This document shows positions 1 to 10,422 of a stretch of DNA of 17,285 nt, piece by piece (the stretch's first letter is position 1; every line of letters begins with the position of its first letter). Source of the DNA: Dichomitus squalens LYAD-421 SS1 (Eukaryota > Basidiomycota > Agaricomycetes > Polyporales > Polyporaceae). Made by a program: the position numbers and the translations under genes. Below the pieces are notes generated by a model. It was not told where the DNA came from. It made no database searches and worked only from the letters and a program-made list of their open reading frames with translations. The stretch covers positions 437,304 to 454,588 of the forward strand of contig NW_006766905.1 in assembly GCF_000275845.1 (NCBI RefSeq), written 5' to 3'.

Positions 1-523
1 GACAGGCAGCGGGTGCAACACGACCGCATGATGTCCCCGAGCTGGAACTAGAGAGCGACGCGAAAATCTAACGAAGCTGGAGAGTTCCTTGACTCGATAT
101 GCGGAGTCGTCCCACAAGGATTGAGTCCAGTTGCCATCGAGGAGTCAGAGCGGCACCCCCAGCTGAGCCGTATGTACATATGTCGTGCTGAATCTGTTTC
201 TGATTTGGGCGCATTGTGTACAATAAGTCCAGGTCAACGAATTTATAAGCTCTCCCGACGTCACCATTCACTTGCTGGACTGGTTTCCCGGGCCTAACAA
301 ATATAGTATGGGACAATCCCGTCGAGATCTCTGCACCCGCTGCCGGCCCACCTCTGCTCGCTGTGCTGCAAAGGCTTGAGCTGACATTGAATTCAGGGAG
401 GCAGGCGCCCGATAGGCGCGCGAGCAACCGAGCGACCGACAAGAATTGAGCACCCCTTGTCGGTCTGTCAGAATATGGACAACGCAATCGCATAGAAACG
501 GACCTTGCCTCGCGCACTCCGAG
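1..523 (-). other. Sequence downstream of the broken HNH gene, no intact gene
   Basis: On the minus strand the frame of the HNH exon stays open again after its TGA (526-524) down to about 68, but the translation no longer resembles the expected second half of the HNH family (the Asn/His part of the motif and a hydrophobic Phe-Asp-x-Leu region). A short piece at roughly 450-410 has a weak leucine/alanine helix pattern that could be a remnant of the family's C-terminal helix. No splice model I tried restored a convincing continuation. I see no RNA gene or repeat here. Confidence 0.35.
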
Positions 524-1256
524 TCAACCTCCAACATCTGCTGTGAGCGATTGGCTGATGATATGGGCCACTTGCAGATCAACTGCACCCCCTGACGCAC
601 GTAGTGTCTGAAGGTCAACGGACACGACACCACCCAGCACGGAGTCCCCGTCGGGCTTATGTGTGAACACACAGCGGTATTTATCCCGAGCCATCAGCTG
701 TACTCGTAGTCAGCATCGGCTGCGCGGTATGTGTGAAATCCTTGTTGGTCGCACAATTCGTCGCGCGCCCACCCGAAGGAATGCGGGACGGAAGGGGTAA
801 CCTACTCACAACATCCTTCAAATCTTGCGGGGTTCTACCTGGTTCTAACAAAGTCCGGTCATGGCCCTCCACGGTCACCTCGAACGATGGTCGAGGACTC
901 AGGTCGGAGGAACTGAGTGGCGTAGGGCCCTTTGGGTTTGTGACTGCCCGCGGGTGGATATCGGAAAATCAAAGAAAGAGAACGCTCACCTGCCATAGAT
1001 GTAGAAATGTGCAACTTGGGCCGGCGAGAACTTCCGGGTCATTATGACAGTCATGGACTTCGCGGGCGACGCAGTCTCGACCGACGTCGCTGGGGGCGTG
1101 AATAAGAGCATACCCCAGAACTCGCGCGGCAACTCGAGGACTGGTGCGAAACACGGTCTCTTCCAACTGAGCTTTCTCGAGATGGTGCAAGAACCTCTCC
1201 CAGATGTCGGCAGCCTCGATCCGCTTACAGGAATTGAAAGCGTCCCGGAAGTACAA
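524..1256 (-). pseudogene. HNH-nuclease-domain protein of Agaricomycete type, probably decayed
   Basis: Three spliced pieces read in one frame: exon A 1256-990, exon B 929-810, exon C 697-524. The introns are 989-930 (GTGAGC donor, unusual AAG acceptor) and 809-698 (GTGAGT donor, GCTGAC branch, TACAG acceptor). Exon A carries the helical segment VLGYALIHAPSDVGRDCVA. Exon B carries GPTPLSSSDLSPRPSFE, like the proline/serine linker of these proteins. Exon C carries RDKYRCVFT followed by QVAHIISQSL, the Cys-loop and first His of an HNH nuclease fold. The coding frame is broken at both ends: a TGA lies directly before the first codon used here, with open frame and an ATG at 1317 upstream of it, and another TGA (526-524) falls right after the AHI motif, so the Asn and second His half is absent. 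No ATG precedes the domain in exon A. The family assignment is from remembered sequence pattern; sequencing error or missed introns remain possible. Confidence 0.6.
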
Positions 1257-2312
1257 TCAGAGCTCAACTTCCCGCCTCGCCGGAGATTCCGACAGATGGT
1301 AAGTATGGCATACCATCTGTCGGGCAAAGTAAGTTGTCATGACCGAAAACAGTGTCCTCCGCGAGATAACGCGCTCACTACTATTGGAGAGGGTATGGGA
1401 GGTCCATTCCACTTCAAGTTGTCTGTCCCAATCCACTGTTCTCGTGTCGTGGTGAAGCCAACTGCCTCATATGCATCTGTCGTCACGCGGAGCCTTAGAC
1501 AGCTCGGCCTGGATTTTCTGTCTGAATTGAAACTATTGATTGACGGCGAGAGCGGTTTGCATGGGCCTCGAATCCGTTTGACCACATCGACCAACAAAGC
1601 GCCCGATGCCCGCCCCTGCATTTTTGTGGGTACCGATAGACATCGAAGCTCAAACAAATCATCCACCTTATCGCCGAAGGCTGACATTGACAGGTTCCGA
1701 GTAGTATCGCTGAACCCTTTCATTCTCTGGACGACATCGACGCTCAGCGGGCGACAAAAGTCAGAAGGCGAGTGAAGTGGACCCCGGTGGTAGCGTTCGC
1801 CCTAAGGGTGTCTCCGACCAAGACGACAACCGTCCTTCTCTTTCCCCTGGTGGACCACTGCCAAGAGCAGTCAGAACACGTTACGATCCAACTCAAAGAG
1901 AGGCAGCTCACAAGATACAGAGCGCACTCTCGTGTTCGATAGTGTATGCTCTTCGTTGACGACGCCAGTCCGACAATGCTGCACATAGTAGCAGGTATTC
2001 GCGAACACAGGAAAGGCATGTGCGATCGCCGTCCTATACGTGCATCACAAAGGCAAATGGTCGGATACGGTTTACAGAGGTGGTTTTGAAACTTTGGGTT
2101 TCTGGACATCGCGCGCTGTGGTATAGTACATGAGAGATGCGGTATCTGGTGAAAGTCTATGAAGTGAGCATATATCACAACACGAACGGAGAGATTACGA
2201 GTGCATGCATGCAAGACGGTAGAAGTAAAAGAGAACGAACACAGCACTGAGTACAGTTCAGAGGCAGGGGATGTCAGATACACTTCGCATTTTGAGACCT
2301 ACGCAGCGGGCT
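1257..2312. other. Long intergenic stretch with unassigned open frames
   Basis: This lies between the decayed HNH gene and the 3' end of the SAMHD1-like gene. On the minus strand 1723-1337 is a 128-codon open frame from a genuine ATG. It has mixed, protein-like composition (for example AFGDKVDDLFELRCL) and extends upstream without a stop to about 1800, but I do not recognise it and found no convincing splice to a neighbour. Further open frame at 2283-1744 minus is rich in Ser, Cys and Arg and looks non-coding. A plus-strand frame at 1044-1775 runs antisense to the HNH exon. The part near 2312 should contain the 3' UTR of the SAMHD1-like gene. No tRNA, repeat or transposon terminus was seen. 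Confidence 0.4.
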
Positions 2313-5009
2313 TCACGGCTTGCTCTTCTTCCTCGGCGGCGATCCGCCTCCTTTCTTCGCACTCCCGCCGGGAGCACTCAGTTCCGGATCGAACTCCAGC
2401 GCAAGATCCAACCTTTCGTCTGCCTTGTCCACCTTCTGCTTCTCCTTGATCGCGTCCTTCTCCTTACCCGCCTCTGTCTCTCGCTGACGCTTTTTCCCCT
2501 TTTTGGCCGGGCTGTCCTTGGGATTGTAAGTCGCCCCGACGCCAGTGAAAGGGTTGTCTTGGATCGGCGTCATCGCCACTCCACCGTCTACCACACCGCT
2601 AGGATGACGGGAAAGGGTGCGCGTCGGGACGCGGGACATCGTGCGCGGCTGTTGCGGCTTCAACTTCGGGGTAGTCGGAGCCTCAGCTGGGGGCGTGACT
2701 GGGTGAACGGGTGGATCAGCCAGATCCACATCCGCATCGAGCGGATTGCTGGAGTCGTCCAAGAAGAGGCCGCTGCTGGCCGCTTTGCGTTCTTGCATCT
2801 CACTGAACGCCTTGAGGACTTTGCGGTAGCCCCGTTGGACCACTCCGAAGAATCTGGGGCGCATCAGTTCAGCGCGAGCGCGATCACAGAAGACGACAGT
2901 CGACGCGAACTCACCGTGACTCACGAGTATACACTCTGAGCAGAAGCTCGCCGAAAGCTCGGGGGAGTGTGACGGAGATATTGTCCTCGTTGGCATAGAT
3001 GCCCTCTGCGGAGCCAGATGGAGGCATCAGTTCTCCACACACGCCACTTGTAGAGGAACATACGTACTGTCAGGATGGTGTTTCGAGTAGAACTTCATAA
3101 AATGGAGGGGGTTCTCATCCTTCATGCCGTGATGGCGCTCTGTGAGGTCGATGATGACGTGCTCGGGGCTCAGTTCCTCCGCGAGGACCTTCACCTTCTC
3201 GGGGTCATTGTCAAGGCCATCCAGCTGCTCCGACGAGTCCAAGGTAGGGTTGCCAGCGTAGAGCTCCTTGAATGCTTTCACGACTGACTCTGGCGTAAAC
3301 ATTGCCTTCAAGTCTGCCTTTTGGTCCCACGGGAAGACCTTGTTGTCGACGGTCTTATATAGGTCTCGAACCTTGATACGGTGCAGGATCTTCTGCGCTT
3401 CCTCGAGCCTCTGAATTCCCAATCAGTCAATAAGGGAACAGAGCCAGCTTCTTCTACAAGACTCACCGGGTCCTCGGAGGCCTCGATTTCGGTCTGAATG
3501 TGATCTGTGAGGTGGAGGTACTTCTTGGGGTCCTCCAAACGGCGTGCGATGTTCATGACTGGCTCTGCAAGCTTCAAGGCATCAACAATCATATACTCGA
3601 TCGCCTTCGCTACATGGCCCAAGTCAGCTACTGGGCGACAACCTCCGAATTGGAAGCATAACTCACCGGTTTTATGTGTATAGATACGCTTATGGAGCGA
3701 CATCCGGGTATGGCAGAGCTCGAAGACCTGGTTTGCATCCTTGATGTCATAACAAATATCGTCATCGATGACTCGCGACGAGTAAATGAGCCTGGTCAAA
3801 GACAAATTGCTCGTCTGGTCAATCGCATGCGAGTCTCGCGCGATGTAGTCGAACCTGCGACGCGTCAGGATATAGCATGTGTGCATCAAACTCTAGAGGC
3901 AACATACTTGTCCACGTCTAGGCCATTAGTCTTGTTTGCGACGATCTGGAAGAGATAGGGCTTCTCCTTCTTCCTGTCAAGTCACTGGGGTTCAACGGAC
4001 CGGCCGCGGCGCACAGAAATCACTCACTTACTTGCACATACTCGGAGTACCCATGATCAGAGCTTTCACAAAGGTGGCGTCATCCTCGTGAAGTTCGAGT
4101 CCATTCTCTTCCAAGAGCGCGTCGAACATCATGCGGGACGCGTCCTCGTGACACCAAGTCTTCTCCGGACTACGGCAGGGTAAGAGACGAGTTACGAAAG
4201 CAGCAGACGCGACTCAACTCACAGAATAGTGGGAATGAACAAGCTATCCCAAACATGGCTCCAGGGCCCATGTCCCAAATCATGGCAGAGACCAGCGATA
4301 GTGACACACTGAACATCTCGCTGGGTGATGCCGAGCGACGGCTGTGAGTTCCTGAGATGCATTGCCAACGTTTGTGCCAAGTACGCGACACCTAAAGACA
4401 GTGCAAGCTTAAGCTTAACCATCCGCTCAAGACAACGGCGGCGAGTACAACGCCACGCCCGTCCAACAACACGGCGGACCCTAGAGGGAGGAACATAGGG
4501 CTAACACACACTCCATTGCATGCATTGTGGAGCAAAAACACGTCGCGGTACGCTCTAGGGTATACATCCTTCTCAACTACAGACGATCAGAGCAGACAAC
4601 ATACCTAGGCAGTGCTCAAAGCGATTGTGGGATGCGCCTGGCCACACGTAATACGAAGTACCAAGCTGCTTGATGTTCCTAAGGCGCTGGAACTGCGGCC
4701 TAGTCCATCAAGCAAGGAAGAGCTGCACATCAGTTCGACGCGTCCCACTTCAACAAAGGGAGAGACGTACGTGTCGACAATCGCGCATATAGTCTGCCCA
4801 AAAGGCACTGAGACGAACAGCATGAACACGACACGTTCCAGCACGCGTCATTCATCCTCGGAGAGACAAAGGCACGTACAGTAATCATGAATCGAATCCT
4901 TGAACCTCCTCACGGACGTCTGGCCCTCGAAAGCCGCCGCAGCCCAGTCGTCGTCGAGCTCGAGGAGCATCCTCTTCTGAGTGTGTGTTTGTAGGCCTGG
5001 GGAAGCCAT
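2313..5009 (-). CDS. SAMHD1: SAMHD1-like HD-domain deoxynucleoside triphosphate triphosphohydrolase
   Basis: The family hydrolyses dNTPs to deoxynucleoside and triphosphate and so limits dNTP pools. Eleven exons: 5009-4880, 4807-4771, 4699-4605, 4391-4223, 4169-4032, 3973-3908, 3854-3667, 3609-3467, 3410-3068, 3005-2915, 2853-2313. They join in phase to 646 aa. Visible residues: DTPQFQRLR (55-63, matching the human guanine-nucleotide site), HNRFEH (metal His85), [11 protein letters not shown] (His124/Asp125, His128, His133), His151, DVDKFDYIARD (Asp211 metal ligand, Tyr215, Asp219) and HTRMSLHKR further on. All expected catalytic residues are present, so it should be active. There is no SAM domain: only about 34 residues precede the core. 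Residues from about 480 onward form a disordered Lys/Pro-rich tail ending in PPRKKSKP, a likely nuclear signal. The start at 5009 has a good context; an in-frame ATG at 5273 would add 88 residues unlike the family. Intron 3 (4604-4392, 213 nt) is the only long one. Confidence 0.93.
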
Positions 5010-5735
5010 CGCGCGTGTATGCCTCTCGCTCGTATATGGGGTGTTGAACGAAGCAGGAACACGAGCCAGTAGAGTTAAATGACCGTGTAAGATGGGCGCA
5101 CCAGACCGTCGAGAACACAAAAACGCGGTGTGGGCGTGGCGATCGTGGCAGACGGGAGAGAGACGAGGGGTTGCAGAGTGGGCTGGCTGGTGTTCTTGGA
5201 GTCTATAAGGGATGTCGGCTAGCGCAACCGTGCCACCCCGCTGCCCCCGGCTCCGGTCCGCATATCGCGGCATGAGCCTGTACGCGATGATGAATGAACA
5301 TGGGCAGCGATACTGACGACCGTACCCAAGGCCGTCTGCAGTCTGGAGAAAGGAAAGGCAGCGAGGGACTACATATAAGGGGCAGAGCGCATGCCTGGGA
5401 CGTCATTGTGTGCGCCGTCGGAGCCGCGGAGTTGTCGCCTGCAGCGACTCACCGACCGTCACCATCAATATTGTCCCACCGATACATTCATACATATGTG
5501 CGAGCGTGAGCCCGAAACGCCGTCGTGGATTACTGTATTTCCAGGGGTGTCTGGTACGCTACATGGTATACAACGATGATGGTGTCGGACAGAATGTGCG
5601 CGTTCGTGAGTATGTATATATGTCCTATGGTGGGCATATAGATGTGTGTGTATGTAGAGTCCGAGTCCGAGTCCGAACGTCCGATCTCAACGCAGCTCGA
5701 CCAAATCAGGCCTGACACTCGCCCTCAGCCGAGCC
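5010..5735. other. Intergenic region: 3' end of the 5-phosphatase gene and promoter of the SAMHD1-like gene
   Basis: Both flanking genes read on the minus strand, so this holds the 3' UTR of the upstream gene and the promoter and 5' UTR of the SAMHD1-like gene. On the minus strand weak TATA-like motifs occur at about 5380-5371 (CCTTATATGT) and 5210-5201 (CCTTATAGAC). On the plus strand 5656-5675 contains three tandem copies of a six-base unit (CCGAGT or its rotation). The open frames here are short and of odd composition; I support none as a gene. Confidence 0.45.
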
Positions 5736-8700
5736 TCAGATCATTTTCTGGTCGATGTAATACTGCATCGCCGCCGCCAACAAGTCCCTCTCGGCCTCCT
5801 TCCACCGCTCCTGCACCTCCGCCTTCACCCTCGCCCGCGCCTCGTGCTTCACCGACTTGACCCTGATCTTGAACCCAGCAGAGATCGGCCGGTGGTCCGA
5901 CACGTTCGCCTCCCACCGCCGGTAGTGCAGCAGCTCCACCCGCTCGGGCACCAGCGACCGCCAGAGCACGCGGTCGCACCACGCCGGGGTCCGCGCCTTC
6001 TCCGACGTGTCGTACTCGTCTGACCGCCGGTCGTACTTGTACGTAGGCGCAAAGTCCAGCGGGCCCTCCTGGAACGTGCGGAGCCGGAACGCGCGGTTGA
6101 ACTTCATCTCCTTCCGGAGCTGGTCATGGATCACGAGTTGCTGGAGGTCGCCCGCCTTGACGGCCGCGACGACCGCCTCGCGTCGTTGGTCGATGCGGTA
6201 GTTCATGTCGCCGTTCATCTACGTTCACACTCGTCAGAATAGGGAAGGTCAATGTCGAGTGATGACTTACGAAGACGAGCTCGTGGTCCAGGACCATGGT
6301 CCCATCACCTCCATTCACGTACGCAGCACCCTCGTCCGGCTCGGGAAGCATGGACTGGTCCTCGACGATAGCAGCCGCATCGGCGTTGCGCTGCCGAACA
6401 TGGTGCTGGCCGGCGGCAAGGTGGCAGTTGATGAAGCAAATCGACGTGTCGTCCACGACGAACCTGGAGATGATGCCGCCCTACCCCAACGGACAGCGTC
6501 AGCGTCCCACCTCCTTCCTGCAACATCAGGAAGAGCACACACCTTGTTCCCATACCTGCCGCCCATCCCCCGCTTGACCGTCGTGAGCGCCGCATGCTTC
6601 AACCGCGTCCTCTCCGAATTCTTCACCAAGACGCACGTGAACAGCCCGACCAGGTTCTCCGTGTGTATGACCGTATACGGTTCGTCCGCGGGCATCGCGA
6701 GCCTGACGGCGAGCACCAGGCGGTCGTACCACTTCTTGTAGCTCGTCGTCACCTTCTGGCTGATCGACCCGTCCGCGGTCTTGTTCTTCCCGCCGAGGAG
6801 CACCGTCTTCGCCGCCATCTTGCGGCTCTCGAGGTCGATCAGCTCCTGCATCCCGAACGCGATGATGTCCGGGCGGTCGATCGTCCGCAGCACGTCCTGC
6901 AGGAAGTTCACGTTCTCCGCCGGGCCCGTGAGCGTGTCCGGCTTCGCCGAGTCGACGTTCCAGGAGACGATGAGCACGGTCATGTCGCGGAACGTGCTGA
7001 ACTCCGTCTCGCGCTTCAGCAGCTCTTGCTCTGCGCCCATGTCAGCAACTCGACCAACACCGCAGACCGGCCGCCGCGACTCACCGATCCAGTCGACGCC
7101 CAAAAGCCCGTCCCAGAACCTCAACCTCTCGTCCCGCCCCACACTAAACACCATCAGCCGGTCCAGCTTCTCCATGCTCCACGTGTCCACCCCGATCCGC
7201 AACACCGGCAGACTCTGGTGCGCCATCCACGAGTTCGTGACCGTCCACGGCTTCGAGCCCACGTCGTACGCCGAGATCGTGCCCTTCCGCCCGCCCGCCC
7301 ACAGCCGGTCGTTCACGCCCTCCAAACTCAGGATGTCCGACGTCGACACCTTCACGACCTCCACGCACTGCGGCGGCGCGTCCCCGCCCCCGAGCGCCCA
7401 GATGCTGATGTGCCCGCCCTCGTGCGCGACGTACGCCTGCGCGGGGTCGCTCGGGAGCACCGTCGCGGCGGTGACCGCGCCGAGGTGTTCGCTCGGGAGC
7501 AGCGACCTGCCCACGCTGCCCTGTGTGAAGACGTCGTAGACGCGCATGTACGGGCCCCTCGACGTCCCAGGCACGCTCCCCCCGGCAGAGGGATCGCGGG
7601 TCGACGTCCAGAGCTGGCCCCCGATCATCTTCGCGAACTCCTGCTTCTCCGCTATCCGCACCACTCGCGGGGTCTGCGTGCTGAGGTCGAGGTCGAGGTC
7701 GTCCGAGGGCGACCAGACGAGGACCTTCCCGGTGTCGTCGAGGGTGACCATCGACTGGTCGTGCCGGAACATGTGCGTGATGGTGTGCGCGTGCACGGCG
7801 GGACGGGCCGCAGTGACCTGGCCAGTGCGCACGTCGAGCTCGATGAGGTGGCCGTCCTTCGTCCCGATCCACAAGAACGCGCCTCGGTCCTGCAGGGAGG
7901 TCGTCGGACGGAATTCGACGCTGGTCATCTTGAAGTCCTTGATCTTGATGTTGAAGTCGCCGTTTTTGGAGTCGAGGTTCCATATGGGCGCGTCCGAAAT
8001 CGAGAGGTCGTATACGCGAAGATGATGTTGCGTCACAACCGCAACAGCGTGTCCAGATACCGCGACCGAGCCGGTGTACGCAGGGATATGGATGTTGAAC
8101 TCAGAATAGTTGAGGCAATCGACGACAGGCGGCCGGCGCGAGGCGCGACTAGCATCAGGCAGGAGATCAACCTTCATCTTGACGTCTTCATCGTCCTCTT
8201 CATCGCTTGATGAGCCGTCATTGACGCGCCGAGGTGGTGGAAGTTTGTCTCCCAACGCAATCGTTCGGGTAGGTGGGGGCAGGTGCGCACCAAACTGCTT
8301 CCGCTCTGGGGGAGGCGTTGCCGTAGAGGTACTCGGTTGAAGGTCGACTTCGCTCATGGTATGATGGCGCTGAGGTAACACTGGAAGAGAAGTACGGTCG
8401 TCGCCTGACGATGAAGACCCCTTTCGTGCAGGTAAAGGAGGTGGTGTGAGAGCAACTGCGCTCAAAGAGGAGACTGAAGAGGAAGAAGGGATGTCGAAAG
8501 TTTGCACTGCGACCTTGGTTCGCGGCGGAGGACGGGGCGGAGGGGCAAACGGAGGGCGCGGAGAGGAAGGAGGACGGGGCGAGGATTGCGTAGGTGGCTT
8601 GACGACGTTGTCGTTATCGCTCGACGTACGACTGCTAGAGGAATTGGATGACGTCAAGCTGTCGGAGGACGATTCTGGGGTGTGGTGGGCGGAGGTTATA

Positions 8701-9883
8701 CGACCGTTGTCATTCCTTCGGGGGAGTGGAGGAGGGGTCGGATGAGAAGGTTCTGTGTCGGAGTGAATATCATCGAACGGATCGAAACCATCCAAAGAGG
8801 AGTTGGCAGAAAGGTGCGAATTGGTGGAATCAGAGTGTGGGACGTGATCCGGGGGGAACGACTGACGAGGCCGTCTAGAATATGGTGGCTCCGGGGGCTC
8901 GGGGATCGGAAGACGACTGATAAGAAACTGAGAGTTTGGTTTACTGCTCGGTCTCGGTGGGGAGGTAGCGGGCAGAGCGGAACCATGTCTGCGGAAAGAA
9001 GTATAAGCAACAACGTGCGAGGAACCAGAACATGGATGTATGCATGCAGGCTCTTTGTATGACATCACACCTGTTCTTGCACAGATGGTGCGCGTGATAG
9101 TACCTGAGATGGGATTGGGATGGGAGACGGCATGTTTCTGTCAAACGCAAACGAACCAAACTCTCAAGGAACTAGCTCGTGAACGTTTCGTCGGCCAACT
9201 TACGACTGATGTGACACGGGTTTACGAACTGCTTGGCACTGTGTATAGCATACCGCCAAACAGAAGGACCGGAACGCGGGGGGAGGTTGACCGCGAAGAA
9301 TGCGACGCAATGCGACAGTACGATAGGAAGGACTGGTTGTGTTCTGAAGAAGCAGAGAAGGCAAAGAGACTCACCCGAATTGCTTTACGAGGGAAGAGAT
9401 GCCCATGGGGCGCTGTGTAGAATGATCCTGGGACAGAGGAGGGGGAGGAGGGGGGCGACGAGCAAGAGCGGCTGCCTTTGAGGGAACGGGGGTAGACTCT
9501 GGAGAAGGAAGATCAGACTCAATACGTGCGGGAGAGGAAGGAAGCAAGAGAGGACTGCGGTTGAGGGCAGGCGAAGGGGCTCTGGAAGTGGGACGGAGAG
9601 GGGGAGGGGGAGGCGGACGTTTTGCAAGAGACCTGAGATCGGAGGAAGATGAGGCGGGATGGAGGTAGTGATTGTTGGACTCAGGGTGAAGCTCGGGAGC
9701 GTGGACTGGTCTAGGTGAGGGAGTGAGGGGGGCAGGAGCAGGGGTGAGGGGTGTGGAGGGTTTGAGCGTGGAGGGAGCAGGAGCGGAGGAAACTGCGGCA
9801 AGCTTCTCAAAGCGAGAACGGAGAGAGCTGACGGCGGGAGGAGGAGTAGTTTCGATGCCGTCCGACTGCTGGGGTGCGGTCAT
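5736..9883 (-). CDS. Inositol-polyphosphate 5-phosphatase with WD40-like propeller
   Basis: Predicted to remove the 5-phosphate from phosphoinositides or soluble inositol phosphates. Exons 9883-9375, 8988-7085, 7030-6543, 6480-6271 and 6218-5736 join in phase to 1197 aa. Introns are 386, 54, 62 and 52 nt; the 54-nt intron keeps frame and is easily missed, but has GTGAGT, a GCTGAC branch and GCAG. Residues 1-450 are disordered, rich in Pro and Ser, with several PPPPPP runs and PPPLPxR-type SH3-ligand-like motifs and a DPF at about 239-241. About 459-800 forms a WD40-like propeller. The IPPc domain runs from about 820 to 1157: SWNVD, GMQEL (Glu867), NCHLAAG, GDMNYRID (Asp1041, Asn1043), TPAWCDR (Asp1119) and SDHRP (1144-1148). 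The ATG at 9883 is the first in frame; the frame is open upstream to about 10090 without another ATG. The Trp usual before GDxN is Met here. Cytosolic or membrane-recruited action is inferred. Confidence 0.92.
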
Positions 9884-10013
9884 GGTTGGGATTGGGATTG
9901 GTGAAGAGGTGGCGGGCACGCCCGTATTGATTGCGGCGTCAGTAGGATTCAAAGGCAGACGGAATGCGGGTAGAGCGGAGGGAAGGAAACGGGAGATGGC
10001 TGGTAGCCGTGTT

Positions 10014-10053
10014 TGAGGTTGAGGTTGAGGTTGAGGTTGAGGTCGAGGTCGAG
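10014..10053. repeat. Hexanucleotide tandem repeat (TGAGGT)n
   Basis: Five uninterrupted TGAGGT units (10014-10043) are followed by one CGAGGT unit and a partial copy. The repeat lies in the divergent intergenic region, 131-170 bp upstream of the 5-phosphatase ATG, probably in its 5' UTR or promoter, where the transcript would read as ACCTCA units. Confidence 0.9.
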
Positions 10054-10395
10054 ATAGTTGTGTCTGTTGCTGGACCCCGCCGCGTCACGTCCGCCGTCCC
10101 GCCTGCTGTGACCGCCGCCCGCTGCCCGCCGTCACAGTCCGGTCCGGCCAGCCGGCGCTCGGCTTCGGCTTTTGCTGGCGCCGTCACGGTCGTCGACGAC
10201 GCGCGACTCGACTCCGCCGCCTCGGCTCTCGTCGTGGACCGTTCTCGTCCTTCTACCATCTGCCATCTCCATTGTACACAAGGACGTCAAGCGGTACTGT
10301 ACCAGTCGCCCTCACCCTGCAAGCAGTCACCTCACAGGCTGCCAACATAGCGATCCCTTCTCTCCGCCTCTCCCTCCCCCGCACCCTTTTCCCTC

Positions 10396-10422
10396 ATGCC
10401 GCCAGACGCCTCTCTCCCCTGA
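10396..10422 (+). promoter_or_regulatory. Possible upstream ORF in the 5' leader of the PPR-like gene
   Basis: The only ATG I see just before the main start at 10461 opens an eight-codon frame ending in TGA at 10420-10422, in a different frame from the main ORF. If it lies in the mRNA leader it could lower translation from the main ATG. Transcript extent is unknown. Confidence 0.35.

Noticed and set aside
1044..1775. 243-codon plus-strand open frame in the gene-poor left part
   Set aside because: Its first part is antisense to the HNH exon, whose protein pattern is recognisable, and its own translation shows no domain-like order. Kept only as a remark under the intergenic entry.
6594..8210. 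538-codon plus-strand open frame opposite the 5-phosphatase/propeller exon
   Set aside because: It is antisense to well-supported exons and consists of repetitive Arg/Pro/Val/His stretches expected from GC-biased third positions on the other strand. No ATG-based start or introns fit.
8989..9374. Extra coding exon inside the 386-nt first intron of the 5-phosphatase gene
   Set aside because: Reading phase closes exactly without it, and no internal piece has both a good acceptor and donor with protein-like translation.
9884..9952. Earlier start of the 5-phosphatase at 9952
   Set aside because: The codon there is TTG. The first ATG in that frame is at 9883 and has a good context.
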